DNA of 64,000 nucleotides from Acidobacteriota bacterium (lineage in GTDB: Bacteria; Acidobacteriota; Blastocatellia; RBC074): the NCBI GenBank assembly GCA_016196035.1, contig JACPYM010000020.1:1-64000 (forward strand). The letters are read 5' to 3'. Shown here piece after piece: positions 53,903 to 63,815 of this stretch. Position 1 is the first letter of the stretch. Every line of letters begins with the position of its first letter. A program made the translations under genes and the position numbers. The notes beneath the pieces are model-generated. The model made no database searches, was not told where the DNA came from, and worked only from the letters and a program-made list of their open reading frames with translations.

Positions 53903-55252
53903 ATGAAACATAAATTCGTTTGGTTGTCGGCGTTGCTGAGTTTATCCGCAGCGCTTTTTGTGTTACCCGCCTTGCACGCCGCGCCCAATAGTAACTGGTC
54001 GGCGTGGCGCGGCCCGGAAGGCAATGGCGTCTCGACCGAAACCAACCTGCCGGTCGAATGGAATACCTCCAAGAATATCAAATGGAAGACGGCGATTTCC
54101 GGTCAGGGGCATTCTTCGCCCATCGTCTGGGGCGACCGCGTTTTTCTGACTTCGGATGTCGAGGGCGAAGTATTGGCAGGCGCAGCCGCCGTCAAGCACA
54201 AGCTGGAAGGGCAGGATTTCATTCACCCCGACAGTCGTGGCGCCAATCGCAAACATGCTTTCAAAGTGATTTGCCTGGATCGCGCGTCCGGGAAAATTCT
54301 CTGGGAGCAAGTCGCCTACGAAGGCAGCGTTTATGACGACCGCCACAGCAAAGGCAGTTACGCCGCGCCCACGCCCGCGACCGATGGCACGCACGTTTAC
54401 GCCTGGTTTGGCGGCGAAGGCGACGGCTTGTATTGCTATGACTTCAGCGGCAAGCAAGTCTGGAAGGCCGCGCTCGGCAAGATTGCTTCGATAGGCATGG
54501 GCCCGGGCGCTTCACCCGTCTTGGCGAGTAACGCAGTCATCCTGCAATGCGACGAAGACGAAGGGAAAAACTCCTTTATCGCCGCCATAGATAAAAAGAC
54601 GGGCAAGCAACTCTGGCGCGTGCCCCGCCAAGTGCAGGCCAGTTGGTCAACCCCGCTGGTCATCAAAACGGCGCAACGTGCGGAAGTCATCACCAGCGGC
54701 AATGAATGGATCATTTCGTATGATCCGCAAACCGGCAAAGAGTTGTGGAAGGTGCCCGGTCACCAGAGCAACGCCATCGCTTCGCCGCTGATTGGTCATG
54801 GGTTGGTCTACGTCTATGCCGGTTACCCGGTCAAAAAGACGGTGGCGATTAAATTGGGTGGCGCGGGCCAATTAGATGACAAGAGCATCGCCTGGAGTTA
54901 CGACAAAGGCACGGCCTATGTGCCGTCCTCGATTCTTTATGGCGATTATCTGTATCTGATGAGTGACCGCGGCATTATCACCTGCCTGGACGCCAAGTCG
55001 GGCAAGATCGTTTATGAAGGTGGGCGCGTGCCTGTTCCGGCCACGTTTACAGCTTCGCCGGTGGCCTTTGATAACAAGCTGTTACTCACCAGCGAGGATG
55101 GCGATACTTACGTCATCAAAGCTGGCGCGCAGCACGCGGTGTTAGCCACCAATTCGGTCGGCGAACCGGTTTATGCTTCGCCAGCGATTGCGGGCGGTAA
55201 CATCTTCATTCGCGGCGAAAAATATCTTTATTGCATTGGCGCTGGCAAGTAA
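53903..55252 (+). CDS. Secreted PQQ-like beta-propeller protein
   Basis: 449 residues from the ATG at 53903, with CAGGAG upstream; the 14 earlier codons have no start support. A signal peptide ends in PALHA. The mature start SNWSAWRGPEGNGVSTETNL and blocks WKTAISGQGHSSPIVWGD, YCYDFSGKQVW, KGTAYVPSSILYGDYLYLM, YEGGRVPV and FIRGEKYLYCIG are shared with the propellers at 51935 and 55866. It ends 21 bases before a small lipocalin-like gene. The strong conservation between paralogues suggests recent tandem duplication with similar structural roles. Confidence 0.9.
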   Translation: MKHKFVWLSALLSLSAALFVLPALHAAPNSNWSAWRGPEGNGVSTETNLPVEWNTSKNIKWKTAISGQGHSSPIVWGDRVFLTSDVEGEVLAGAAAVKHKLEGQDFIHPDSRGANRKHAFKVICLDRASGKILWEQVAYEGSVYDDRHSKGSYAAPTPATDGTHVYAWFGGEGDGLYCYDFSGKQVWKAALGKIASIGMGPGASPVLASNAVILQCDEDEGKNSFIAAIDKKTGKQLWRVPRQVQASWSTPLVIKTAQRAEVITSGNEWIISYDPQTGKELWKVPGHQSNAIASPLIGHGLVYVYAGYPVKKTVAIKLGGAGQLDDKSIAWSYDKGTAYVPSSILYGDYLYLMSDRGIITCLDAKSGKIVYEGGRVPVPATFTASPVAFDNKLLLTSEDGDTYVIKAGAQHAVLATNSVGEPVYASPAIAGGNIFIRGEKYLYCIGAGK

Positions 55253-55273
55253 CTTAAACAAAGGAGGTACACG

Positions 55274-55768
55274 ATGAAACTAAATAACACACTTGGTAGC
55301 TTGCTTTGTTTGTTACTGGCCGGATTGGCGCTGGCGGACACCAAGCCGAATTTCAGCGGCAACTGGGTGCTCGATAAAGATCGCAGCAATGGCAAGCAGC
55401 CCGGTTTTGACCAAACGATTAGCGTCAAACACACGGGCGATCAACTGACACTGGAAACGAAACAGAAGACCGCCCGCGGCGAAGTCGCCTTCAACGAAAG
55501 CTACGCTTTCAATGGACAGGAAATGGATTTTGAACCCCAAGGTATGCCACCTGGCTCAAAAGGCAAGCGTAGCGCTACTTGGTTGCCCAATGGGCGGGGC
55601 ATTCTAGTCAACGATACGGTTACCGGGGCAGATGGCAAGTTAGTGCGGAAGATGACCCGCAAATGGCAACTTTCCGCTGACGGCAACACGCTGACCATTG
55701 ATTACTATATTGACGATCCGCAACGCGGTGAATATGAAATGAAGCGCATCTTCAATAAGACCCCTTAA
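55274..55768 (+). CDS. Small secreted beta-rich protein
   Basis: 164 residues with AAAGGAGG 6 bases before the ATG. A signal peptide ends in LAGLALA. The mature start TKPNFSGNWVLDKDRSNG resembles lipocalin-like or DUF-type proteins in which FSGTW-x-LD begins a beta-barrel. Further strands are GDQLTLETKQK, GILVNDTVTGADGKLV and NTLTIDYYIDD. It is unrecognised beyond this pattern. It lies between two paralogous propeller genes (21 bases after the first) and probably shares their mRNA. A hairpin follows its stop. Confidence 0.75.
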   Translation: MKLNNTLGSLLCLLLAGLALADTKPNFSGNWVLDKDRSNGKQPGFDQTISVKHTGDQLTLETKQKTARGEVAFNESYAFNGQEMDFEPQGMPPGSKGKRSATWLPNGRGILVNDTVTGADGKLVRKMTRKWQLSADGNTLTIDYYIDDPQRGEYEMKRIFNKTP

Positions 55769-55787
55769 CAACCAACTAACCTGAAAC

Positions 55788-55825
55788 ACCGAAGACAGCG
55801 AGCGGTATTCACCGCTGTCTTCGGT
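55788..55825 (+). terminator. Hairpin in the propeller operon
   Basis: ACCGAAGACAGCG (55788-55800) and CGCTGTCTTCGGT (55813-55825) form a perfect 13-bp stem; an alternative AGCGGT/ACCGCT pairing lies in the loop. Only a short T-poor tail follows. It could be a partial terminator or an mRNA processing element before the last propeller gene. Confidence 0.6.
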
Positions 55826-55865
55826 TCATTCAATCCACCAGAAAAGCTTCAATTTAAGGAGCGCG

Positions 55866-57233
55866 ATGAGCAGAACTAACAGCACCCGTTTTGCAGTTAC
55901 TCTCTTTTGTTATCTGGTCAGCCTGAATTGTCTGGCGCAAACCAACTGGCCCCAATTTCGCGGGCCGCAAGCCAGCGGCGTGGCCGAAGGCAAAAACTTG
56001 CCTGATGAATGGGGGCCGGACAAAAACATCGTTTGGAAAACGGAGTTATCCGGACGGGGTCATTCTTCGCCGATCATTTGGGGCAATCGCATTTTCCTGA
56101 CCAGCGACCTCGAAGGCGAGGTTATCCCCGGTCAAAAAGCCATCCACCACGTGCGTAACAAAGAAACCTGGGTGCATCCCGATGCATTGTCGGGCGACAA
56201 AAAACATACGTTGAAACTAATTTGCCTCGACCGCGATACCGGAAAAATTCTCTGGGAACGCATCGCGCACGAAGGCGCTGTGTTAGACGACCGGCATAAG
56301 AAAAACACCTATGCCTCGGGCACGCCAGTAACAGACGGCAAATTTGTCTATGCCTTTTTTGAAGCCGAAGGGCTGTTCTGTTACGACTTCACCGGCAAGT
56401 TAGTCTGGAAAACCAGCCTGGGCCAGGTTGCCAAGATGGGCATGGGGCCGGGCACCTCGCCGGTGCTTTACGAAAACCTGCTCTACCTGCAATGCGATCT
56501 GGAAGACGGCGGCGCGGGCGGCTTCCTGGCCGCCGTAGACAAGCGCACCGGCAAAGAGGTCTGGCGCGTCAGCCGCAATCATCGCAAAACGCACGCCACC
56601 CCCCTGATCGTGCAAAACGGCCAACGCACCGAATTGATTGCCAACGGTTGGGAGACCATCGTTTCTTACGACGCGAAAACCGGCCAGGAACTCTGGCAAT
56701 GCGAAGGCGTTAAGGCCTGGGGCATTCCCAGCCCCGTCGCCGGGCACGGCATGGTTTTTCTGGCCGCCGGTTACCCCAGCAAACGCGCCATCGGCGTCAG
56801 GCTCGGCGGCACGGGCAAGCTTGATGGTACACCGAATGTCGTTTGGAGTTACACCAAAGGCACGGCCTATGTTACTTCGCCGATCCTTTACGGCGATTAT
56901 CTTTACCTCGTTAGCGAAAAAGGCATCCTGACCTGCCTGGATGCCAAGACCGGCGAGATTAAATACGAAGGCGGCAGAGTCCCGACGCCTGCGACCTTCT
57001 TTGCCTCGGCTGTGGCTTTTGACGGCAAGTTATTCCTGACCAGCGAAGACGGCGAAACTGTTGTCATCAAAGCCGGGCCGGTGCATGAAGTGATTCGAAC
57101 CAATAATGTTGGTGAGCCGGTGATGGCTTCTCCGGCCATTTCCAATGGGAAAGTGTTTATCCGTGGTGAAAAGCATTTGTATTGTATCGGTGCGAGTGAA
57201 AAGGGGAGTAACAAGCTGAGCGCGAGTAAATAA
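55866..57233 (+). CDS. Secreted PQQ-like beta-propeller protein
   Basis: 455 residues; AAGGAG lies 5 bases before the ATG. The signal peptide ends in LNCLAQ. NWPQFRGPQASGVAEGKNLP begins the mature protein. The shared blocks SGRGHSSPIIWGNRIFL, FCYDFTGKLVW, KGTAYVTSPILYGDYLYL, YEGGRVPTP and FIRGEKHLYCIG place it with the propellers at 51935 and 53903. It is the last gene of the plus-strand operon and is followed by two strong hairpins. A Ser/Lys-rich tail (SEKGSNKLSASK) is unique to this copy. Function is unknown; it lacks heme-binding and vicinal Cys motifs. Confidence 0.9.
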   Translation: MSRTNSTRFAVTLFCYLVSLNCLAQTNWPQFRGPQASGVAEGKNLPDEWGPDKNIVWKTELSGRGHSSPIIWGNRIFLTSDLEGEVIPGQKAIHHVRNKETWVHPDALSGDKKHTLKLICLDRDTGKILWERIAHEGAVLDDRHKKNTYASGTPVTDGKFVYAFFEAEGLFCYDFTGKLVWKTSLGQVAKMGMGPGTSPVLYENLLYLQCDLEDGGAGGFLAAVDKRTGKEVWRVSRNHRKTHATPLIVQNGQRTELIANGWETIVSYDAKTGQELWQCEGVKAWGIPSPVAGHGMVFLAAGYPSKRAIGVRLGGTGKLDGTPNVVWSYTKGTAYVTSPILYGDYLYLVSEKGILTCLDAKTGEIKYEGGRVPTPATFFASAVAFDGKLFLTSEDGETVVIKAGPVHEVIRTNNVGEPVMASPAISNGKVFIRGEKHLYCIGASEKGSNKLSASK

Positions 57234-57246
57234 CTGGTAAAGCACC

Positions 57247-57336
57247 GCGATTTGCCAACTTGTTGTATTCGAGTTGGTAAATCGCAAAGAAGGCCAGGCG
57301 ACAAACCTAGAATTTGCTTGTCGCCTGGCCTTCTTT
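57247..57336. terminator. Tandem hairpins between convergent genes
   Basis: The first stem pairs 57247-57260 with 57272-57285 (13 of 14). The second, AAAGAAGGCCAGGCGACAA at 57286-57304, pairs perfectly with 57318-57336 over 19 bp and ends in A/T runs on both sides. It should terminate both the propeller operon and the receptor gene at 57357. Confidence 0.85.
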
Positions 57337-57356
57337 GTATTGATGATTGCCCAGCC

Positions 57357-60300
57357 TCAAAACAACAGCTTCACGCCGAATTGCACTCGGCGCGGACTTT
57401 GCGCCGACCGTATGCTGCCGAACGAGGGTGAACCCAGGAAGTTATCCGGCAGATCGAAGTTTACCGTGTTGAAGAGGTTGAAAAACTCCGCGCGCAATTG
57501 CAGGTTCAGATGTTCTTTCAACGCCGTATTCTTGACCACCGAGAAATTCACGTTCTTGTAACCCGGCCCGTCCAGCAGGTTGCGGCCTGCGTTGCCAAAG
57601 GTGCCGGGGCGCGAGAATTGAAAGGCTTGGGTGTTGAACCAGCGTTCAGGCGTGGGGTTATCGAGGCGCGCTTGGCCAATCAGGTTCGGGCGATCATTCG
57701 CGCCAAAGCCCAGATTGGAGCGGCCCGTGTTGCTGTTATCAATGTCCGACAACAGCGCGACGGTGAAGGGGCGGCCCGTCTGCAAGGTGATCACACCATA
57801 CGATTGCCAACCCGCCAGGAAGCCTTTAGCCAAACCTTTCGCGCCTTTGCCGAAAGGCAGATCATAGGCGTAGCTCAACGAAAAACGATGACGCAGATCA
57901 AAGGCCGAGCGCCCGCGTTCGGCGCGCAGATTCAAACTGTCCTGCGGGAAATTTGGATCGCCCGCGCTGGTGAACAAGCCCGACGCGTTGTCTATGGATT
58001 TCGACCAGGCGTAAGACGACAACACTGACAGCCCGTCCGTCAGGCGTTGTTGGAAGCTGGCCTGCAAGCTGTGGTAAATCGAGTTCGCGCTCGATTCCTG
58101 ATAGGTGATGTCTTCGTAACGCGGATCGGGGCGCAGGTAAGTAATCAGCGGATTGGGCAGCTTTGGCCCCGGACGCGGCTGATTGATGTCGCGCGCGGCG
58201 ATCAGCTTGGTGCCTTTGCTGCCGACGTAGCTCAGCTCAAACAAACGGCTCGCGCCGAGTTGGCGTTGGATGCCCAGATTCCAGTGCTGCACATACGCCG
58301 TGCGCAAATCGCGTTGGAAGGCGTTGGCCGATTGCGGCAACGCGATAGGGAAGCTGGCCGGGAACGGATCGTTGACCAGCAGCGGCAACTGTTGCAGCGG
58401 GAAATAGAGCCGCAAATTGAAATATGGCGCGTTGAAATAGAGACCTTCGCCGTAGGCCATTGGCGCTTGGTCGTAATAGACGCCATAGCCGCTGCGCACG
58501 ACGGTGTTGGGAGTTAGTGTCCAAGCGACACCAAGTCGCGGGGCGAAGTTATTCTTGTCCGCCAGATAACCAGCGCGCGGGACAGTGCCCGTGCCGACAG
58601 GCGTTAGCGTGCGCGTGCTGACGTCATACACATTGGCGCGGTCGTGGGCGTCCACGGCGGGCGAATTGAATTCGTAACGCAGCCCCAGCGAAAGGGTCAG
58701 ATTGCGCCGGATACGCCAGCCATCATTGACGAAAAAATTATAGCTTTCGGTGCGCAAGGCCTGCGGGTTATCCACCTTGGCGCCGCCGGTGAAAATCGGC
58801 GCACCGAGCAACAAGTCGGCCAAGGCACTGCCCGTGATCGCCGGAATCGGGCGGCCGTTGTCATCCAAACGAAACGCCGAAAACGTCAGGAAGCCGCGTG
58901 ATTGCACATCGCGGAAGGCGTTCTGCTGCGCTTTACGAATGTCTGCGCCAAATTTGAAAAGGTGCTGGCCGTGCGACCATGTCGCGGTGTCGAGCAGTTG
59001 GAAGACGTTGGTCACGCTGAATTGCGGGTTGTTGTATTCGTCGCCGATGGGCGAATAGCCGGTCAACGTGATGAAGCTCAAACCAAAATCGCGCGGCCTA
59101 GTCGCCAGGCTCGCCATGCCGACTTGCTGGTTGATGTTGCGGCCTTGATTCTCTTGGTTGACGCTCGACGACGTGCGGCTGAAGGCCAGGCGCACGTCGT
59201 TGATGAACGCGGAAGAGAAGATATGCGTTTCGCCGAGCATCAGGTTCTGTCCACGGCGCGGCACGTTGTTGCCGTAACCGGGAATCTGCGCAAAGTTCGG
59301 GCCGGAAAATGGCTCGAACAGCAGGCGATCATTGAAACTGTAACGCGCGGTCAATTGCGCCGCGGTGCTGAGTTGATGATCCAGCCGCACATCGAAGAGA
59401 TCATTGCGGTCGCGTTGCGTGGGTGACGAAACGAAATTGGCGAACGGTGTGCTGCGATTCGGCAGCGGATAAAGCGCGGCAATCTTTGCCCCAACCGGAT
59501 TGATAAAAAACGACGGCAGTTGATTGCCGGGAAAGGGAAAGCCCTCGCCCGGCTGGCCCGGCGGGATGACCGGTTTGGGCAATACGCTTTGCGAAAAATC
59601 GCCGTTACGTTCGGCCAGCGTCGGCACGTTGGTCACGCGCGTGAGGCCTTCGCGCAAACGTGTGCCTTCGTAATCGGTGAAGAAGAAAGTCTTGTCTTTG
59701 CGCACGGGGCCACCCAGCGAAAAGCCGAATTGATTGCGCTGGTATTGCGGCGCGGGTTCGTTGCGCGGCGCAAAGAAGTTGCGCGCGTCGGTGACTTTGT
59801 TGCGCAGAAATTCATAGGCGGTGCCGTGCAAACCGTTCGTGCCGGATTTAAGTACGACATTGACCTGCGCGCCCGCGCTGCGGCCAAACGAAGCGTCATA
59901 GGTGCTGGCGAGGACTTCAAACTCGCGCACGGCATCCACCGGCGGTTTGACGCCGAAGCCGTTGAGCTTGGGGTCTACGTTATAGACGCCATCAAGCAGA
60001 AAGTTGTTGGCGTCTTCACGCGTGCCGTTGATGTTGAAGGCGAAATCACCGCGCACCGAACCGGCAGAACCTTGGGCGGCGGGCGACGCGCCGGGGACGA
60101 GCAACGAGAACTCAAGGAAGTTGCGGCCATCCAGGGGCAAGCCCGTGATTTGAGGATTCTCCACAACAGTGCTGCGCGCGCTCGAACCTTGTTTCAGCAA
60201 GCCATACTCGGTGATTTGGACCGGCAGGTCGGTGGCAGCCGCGACATCCAATGACGCATCATGGCGGATTTCCTGGCCGACCGAAACGACGATGTCGACG

Positions 60301-60569
60301 ACGTGGCGGCGAAAGCCTTTGCCTTCAATCGAAAGTTGATAAGCGCCAGGCCGCAACAACGTCAGGGCAAAATCGCCGCTTTGATTTGAGGTGACGGTGC
60401 GGGTTTCGTTGGTTTCCTGATGCGTGGCTTTGACCTGAACGGCAGGGATGACAGCGCCCTGGCTGTCAGTCACACGTCCGCGAATGGCGCCACGATAGTT
60501 TTGTGCCGAGGCCGGAAGGGCGAGCAGCAGCAGTGAGAATATGAGTCGCAGGAAAGAACCGATCTTCAC
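57357..60569 (-). CDS. TonB-dependent receptor, Oar-like
   Basis: 1070 residues from the GTG at 60569, chosen because AGAAAGG lies 7 bases upstream and the signal peptide [20 protein letters not shown] starts there; the longer frame to 60692 is not used. A carboxypeptidase-regulatory-like domain ([20 protein letters not shown]) is followed by a plug ([20 protein letters not shown]) and a barrel ending in VKLLF. It is a single gene with no regulator beside it, unlike the two other receptors in the window. Substrate unknown. Confidence 0.92.
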   Translation of the reverse strand: MKIGSFLRLIFSLLLLALPASAQNYRGAIRGRVTDSQGAVIPAVQVKATHQETNETRTVTSNQSGDFALTLLRPGAYQLSIEGKGFRRHVVDIVVSVGQEIRHDASLDVAAATDLPVQITEYGLLKQGSSARSTVVENPQITGLPLDGRNFLEFSLLVPGASPAAQGSAGSVRGDFAFNINGTREDANNFLLDGVYNVDPKLNGFGVKPPVDAVREFEVLASTYDASFGRSAGAQVNVVLKSGTNGLHGTAYEFLRNKVTDARNFFAPRNEPAPQYQRNQFGFSLGGPVRKDKTFFFTDYEGTRLREGLTRVTNVPTLAERNGDFSQSVLPKPVIPPGQPGEGFPFPGNQLPSFFINPVGAKIAALYPLPNRSTPFANFVSSPTQRDRNDLFDVRLDHQLSTAAQLTARYSFNDRLLFEPFSGPNFAQIPGYGNNVPRRGQNLMLGETHIFSSAFINDVRLAFSRTSSSVNQENQGRNINQQVGMASLATRPRDFGLSFITLTGYSPIGDEYNNPQFSVTNVFQLLDTATWSHGQHLFKFGADIRKAQQNAFRDVQSRGFLTFSAFRLDDNGRPIPAITGSALADLLLGAPIFTGGAKVDNPQALRTESYNFFVNDGWRIRRNLTLSLGLRYEFNSPAVDAHDRANVYDVSTRTLTPVGTGTVPRAGYLADKNNFAPRLGVAWTLTPNTVVRSGYGVYYDQAPMAYGEGLYFNAPYFNLRLYFPLQQLPLLVNDPFPASFPIALPQSANAFQRDLRTAYVQHWNLGIQRQLGASRLFELSYVGSKGTKLIAARDINQPRPGPKLPNPLITYLRPDPRYEDITYQESSANSIYHSLQASFQQRLTDGLSVLSSYAWSKSIDNASGLFTSAGDPNFPQDSLNLRAERGRSAFDLRHRFSLSYAYDLPFGKGAKGLAKGFLAGWQSYGVITLQTGRPFTVALLSDIDNSNTGRSNLGFGANDRPNLIGQARLDNPTPERWFNTQAFQFSRPGTFGNAGRNLLDGPGYKNVNFSVVKNTALKEHLNLQLRAEFFNLFNTVNFDLPDNFLGSPSFGSIRSAQSPRRVQFGVKLLF

Positions 60570-61039
60570 GTAAAAGCCTTTCTGGATAGTCCGCCGCCGT
60601 GGACGTGTTGGGCACGTGTGCAAGGTGGCATTGGTTGAATTTCTGTAGTGCAGGAGATGACTCTGTATCAGCAATCGCGCCGCATCATACAAGCCGGATT
60701 GCCCTTGTCACAAACCGGATTTTGTTTTGTGCATGCGGTTGGTCAGCCTATAAGAACGTCACGCCGCGCGGTTGGGTTTCGGCCAACCTTGGGAAAAGCT
60801 GTCAAAATGCCAGAAACAAGGCGGCTGGGCGAACGTCGCGCAACCCGCCGAAGTTGCGCGACGTTCGCCGCTGGCTCCCAGGTGTCCCAAATGGCTCGTT
60901 AGTGCCTTGCAGGACGCACAAAAAGACGCTAAGGTCTGCCCCGTTTCAACGGGCGAAACATCTCATCAATTCAAATACTTTTCTGGTCAACTTACATTTG
61001 GCAACCGGCTTTCGGTTCTCTACTTCTGGGGGGGAGTTT
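60570..61039. other. Intergenic region with a perfect 16-bp hairpin
   Basis: The 470 bases between divergent genes carry the leaders of both. GCGAACGTCGCGCAAC (60829-60844) pairs perfectly with 60853-60868 around an 8-base loop. The open frame upstream of the methyltransferase has no recognisable sequence and no ribosome site. I see nothing else. Confidence 0.5.
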
Positions 61040-62059
61040 ATGAACGAGCAGGCTGTGGCGCCTTCGCCAGCACTGTTTTTTGAGGCGGTCAACGCCTATC
61101 AACGCACGGCCGCCATCAAGGCCGCCGTCGAATTGGAAGTCTTCACGGCCATCGCCGAAGGGAACTCTACCTATTACGCCGTCGCCGCGCGTTGTCGCAC
61201 TTCGGAACGCGGCATGCGCATCCTGCTGGATTATCTGGTCATCATCGGCTTTTTGACCAAGTCCGGGGATCAATATGCTTTGACGCCGGATTCAGCGCTG
61301 TTTCTGGACAAGCACAAACCGACGTATGTGGGTGGCGCGATTGAATTCCTGCTGATGCCGGAAATGATCGAGGCGCACAGCAACCTGAGCGAAGCCGTGC
61401 GCAAGGGCGGCACGGTGCTGGGCGAGCAAGGCACCGTTTCGACGGAAAATCCGGTCTGGGTGAATTTCGCGCGCGCGATGATGCCGCTGATGATGCTGCC
61501 CGCACAGGGCATCGCCAAGATCGTCGAAGTCGAGCAAACGCGCCCGGTCAAGGTGCTGGACATCGCCGCCGGGCACGGCATCTTCGGCATCGCCTTTGCC
61601 CAAGCGAATCCGAATGTCGAGGTGACGGCGCTCGATTGGCCGAAGGTGTTGGAGGTCGCGCAAGAGAATGCGCAGAAATTCGGCGTCAAAGATCGCTTTG
61701 CCACGTTGGCGGGCAGCGCGTTTGAATTGGATTGGGGCAGTGGTTACGACGTAGTGCTGGTCACGAACTTCCTGCACCATTTCGATGTGCCAACCTGCGA
61801 AGCGTTGTTGCGCAAGGTGCACGCCTCGCTCAATCCCGGCGGACGCGCCGTGACGCTTGAATTCGTGCCGAACGAAGATCGCGTCACCCCGCCGCAATCC
61901 GCCGCTTTCGCGTTGACGATGCTCGGCTCGACCCCGGCAGGCGATGCTTATACGGCGGTCGAATACAACCTGATGTTTCGCAATGCGGGGTTTGCCTACA
62001 CCGATTTATTTCCGGTGCCGCAAACCGTCGAGCATGTGCTGGTATCTGTGAAAGGATGA
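61040..62059 (+). CDS. SAM-dependent O-methyltransferase-like protein
   Basis: 339 residues from the ATG at 61040, just after a G-rich ribosome site (GGGGGGAG). The N-terminal winged-helix dimerisation domain (about 8-100: FFEAVNAYQRTAAIKAAVEL, RILLDYLVIIGFL) and the C-terminal Rossmann fold match small-molecule O-methyltransferases of the acetylserotonin/polyketide type. The SAM motif is VLDIAAGHGIFGIAFAQ, followed by TALDWP and the VTNFLHHFD region. Substrate unknown; such enzymes often methylate hydroxylated aromatics. The last codons (GGA TGA) are already part of a heptamer repeat. Confidence 0.9.
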   Translation: MNEQAVAPSPALFFEAVNAYQRTAAIKAAVELEVFTAIAEGNSTYYAVAARCRTSERGMRILLDYLVIIGFLTKSGDQYALTPDSALFLDKHKPTYVGGAIEFLLMPEMIEAHSNLSEAVRKGGTVLGEQGTVSTENPVWVNFARAMMPLMMLPAQGIAKIVEVEQTRPVKVLDIAAGHGIFGIAFAQANPNVEVTALDWPKVLEVAQENAQKFGVKDRFATLAGSAFELDWGSGYDVVLVTNFLHHFDVPTCEALLRKVHASLNPGGRAVTLEFVPNEDRVTPPQSAAFALTMLGSTPAGDAYTAVEYNLMFRNAGFAYTDLFPVPQTVEHVLVSVKG

Positions 62060-62150
62060 GGGATGAAGGCGGAAGGATGAAACAGAAGTTCCGGTTCATC
62101 CTTCCGCCTTCATCCTTCATCCTTCATCCTTCATCCTTCCGCCTTCATCC
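62054..62150. repeat. Heptamer inverted repeat between convergent genes
   Basis: The left arm is GGATGAG GGATGAA GGCGGAA GGATGAA (62054-62081). The right arm is eight units, TTCATCC TTCCGCC, four TTCATCC, TTCCGCC, TTCATCC (62095-62150), complementary to the left. It includes the methyltransferase stop codon and ends two bases before the rsgA stop, so it probably serves as a shared terminator. Confidence 0.88.
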
Positions 62151-62152
62151 TT

Positions 62153-63244
62153 TCATTCATTTCCCCGTCGTTTCGCGCGTCCGCGTTCCTCGCCTGCCCG
62201 CGCCAGCTTCTTCATCTTCTGCTTTTGCTCGTTCAACTGTGCGTAAGACTGTTGCCGTTTGGTCAGGTGCGCGAGTTCCTGTAGCATCTTCTGGTAATTT
62301 TCCAGACGTGAACGCGTGAGCGTGCCGTCGGCGATGGCGGCGCGGATGGCGCAGCCCGGTTCGCGCCCGTGTCCGCAGTTGCTGAAGCGGCATTGCAAGG
62401 CGAGTGCTTCGACATCGGTGAAGACTTGTTCGATGCCTTCATCGCCTTCCCACAACTGCAACTCGCGCATGCCGGGCGTGTCGAGTACGAGGCCGCCTTG
62501 CGGCAGCAAGATCAATTCGCGGTGCCGTGTCGTGTGCTGGCCGCGTTCGTCGCTCTCGCGTACCTCGCTGATCTTTTGCCGATCAATGCCAAGCAGGCGG
62601 TTAATCAGTGTGGACTTGCCGACGCCAGAGGTGCCGACGATGGCGATGGTCTGACCCGGCGCAAAATAAGCTTGCACCTCGGCGACGCCTTGACCGTGTT
62701 TGGCGCTGATGGCGTGGACGGGCGCGCCGTTGCTGACGGCTTCCATTGCGGCGACTTTGCTGGCGACGTCTGCGCAAAGGTCGGCTTTGCTGAGCAGCAC
62801 GACAGGTTTGACGCCGCTGTTGACCGCGACTGTCAGGTAACGCTCCATGCGGCGCGGATTGAAATCCTGATTGAGCGACGTCACAAGCAGGATGGTGTCA
62901 ATGTTCGCGCCGACGACCTGCTCTTCGGTTTTGGCGCCGGCGGTCTTGCGCGTGAATTTGCTGCGGCGCGGCAGGATGGCGTGGATGCGCGCGCGCGGCT
63001 GATCGGGCCGTTTCTTCAACGCGACCCAATCGCCCACGGCGGGCAGGTCGGCACGACTCTGCGCCTCGTGCCGCAACTTGCCGGTCGTCTCGGCCAGAAT
63101 TTCGCCTTCGTTGGTGAAGACGCGATAGAACTGGTTGTATTCCAAAACCACGCGCCCCGGGTGGCAGCCTTCTTCGGCGAAGGGTTGAAAGTGCGCGGCG
63201 AATTCTGCGTTCCAGCCGTAGCTGGTCAAATGCTCGAAACTCAT
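62153..63244 (-). CDS. rsgA: Ribosome small subunit GTPase RsgA
   Basis: 363 residues with AGGAGAT 8 bases before the ATG. RsgA helps late 30S maturation. An OB-fold N-terminus is followed by a circularly permuted GTPase domain: the G4 motif LLSKAD comes before G1 GTSGVGKST and G3 DTPGMRE. A zinc site near the end is C-x-x-x-NCGHGREPGC. The C-terminus is a basic helix (KQKMKKLARAGEERGRAKRR). Length and motif order are typical of YjeQ/RsgA. It stands alone and converges on the methyltransferase gene. Confidence 0.96.
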   Translation of the reverse strand: MSFEHLTSYGWNAEFAAHFQPFAEEGCHPGRVVLEYNQFYRVFTNEGEILAETTGKLRHEAQSRADLPAVGDWVALKKRPDQPRARIHAILPRRSKFTRKTAGAKTEEQVVGANIDTILLVTSLNQDFNPRRMERYLTVAVNSGVKPVVLLSKADLCADVASKVAAMEAVSNGAPVHAISAKHGQGVAEVQAYFAPGQTIAIVGTSGVGKSTLINRLLGIDRQKISEVRESDERGQHTTRHRELILLPQGGLVLDTPGMRELQLWEGDEGIEQVFTDVEALALQCRFSNCGHGREPGCAIRAAIADGTLTRSRLENYQKMLQELAHLTKRQQSYAQLNEQKQKMKKLARAGEERGRAKRRGNE

Positions 63245-63520
63245 TGCTGGTTATCTCCTAAAGTTGGTTGGCCTGGTTGATTTGCTTGGGTGGCGTTGGC
63301 GAGCGCGAGTTGGTTGCCGCACGCAAAGACACTTCCGGTGTCACGCGAAAGGCAAACGTAGTAGGGCGTGCGCGGGAACAAACAACTCACTGATTAGGAG
63401 ACAGTCATAGGCGTTTTGTAAACGAATCAAAATGATGGCGCATTGTACGCAGCCGCGCGCGCCTTTTTCAAATGCAGCCGGAAGCAAGAGGGCCAAGGTC
63501 AAAGCGAGCGGTGGGCGACC
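63245..63520. other. Intergenic region, no gene seen
   Basis: 276 bases upstream of rsgA. No supported ORF, RNA or repeat. It presumably holds the rsgA promoter, but I could not pick a convincing one. Confidence 0.5.
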
Positions 63521-63807
63521 TATGGAATGCGGGGACTCGTCAGCGCTTTTCGTTCTTGCCTAGATCGGATTTCATTTGCGTATATGGCAGGGCGTGCAAT
63601 GTTGGTACGGTACCGCGCGCGTCAGCAAGCGGAGACGCCGCTGCTAAACCAGTTCGCCTTGCTTAACGCGCCGCTTGCTGACGCGCGCGGTACCGTATCG
63701 CTGCGCGGCTTTTACCTTACACCGAAGTGAAAAACCGATCTAAACGTTCGCGGTTCCGCTGAAATCTCAAGGGCGAACGCAAAGCGGTGACGAGTCCCAC
63801 TCCATAG
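63521..63807. repeat. Nested palindromic element, about 287 bp
   Basis: The core arms 63605-63631 and 63670-63696 (outer edge TACGGTACCGCGCGCGTCAG) are perfect 27-bp inverted repeats around a 38-base loop. Outside them, GACTCGTCA-GCGCTTT-CGTTC near 63531-63552 is complementary to sequence near 63773-63800, and TAGATCGG (63562-63569) to CCGATCTA (63733-63740). The arms have diverged and differ in length. No transposase is present. Confidence 0.7.
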
Positions 63808-63815
63808 TGCGCAGG

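Noticed and set aside
41401-57233. A working PQQ-dependent alcohol oxidation system
   Set aside because: The [14 protein letters not shown] heme motifs and the vicinal Cys pair, and no PQQ synthesis or cytochrome genes are in the window; the name reflects fold only.
60599-60720. A sigma-54 site upstream of the third receptor or methyltransferase
   Set aside because: TGGGCACG-like and TTGCA-like pieces are present but the GG-GC spacing is wrong on both strands.
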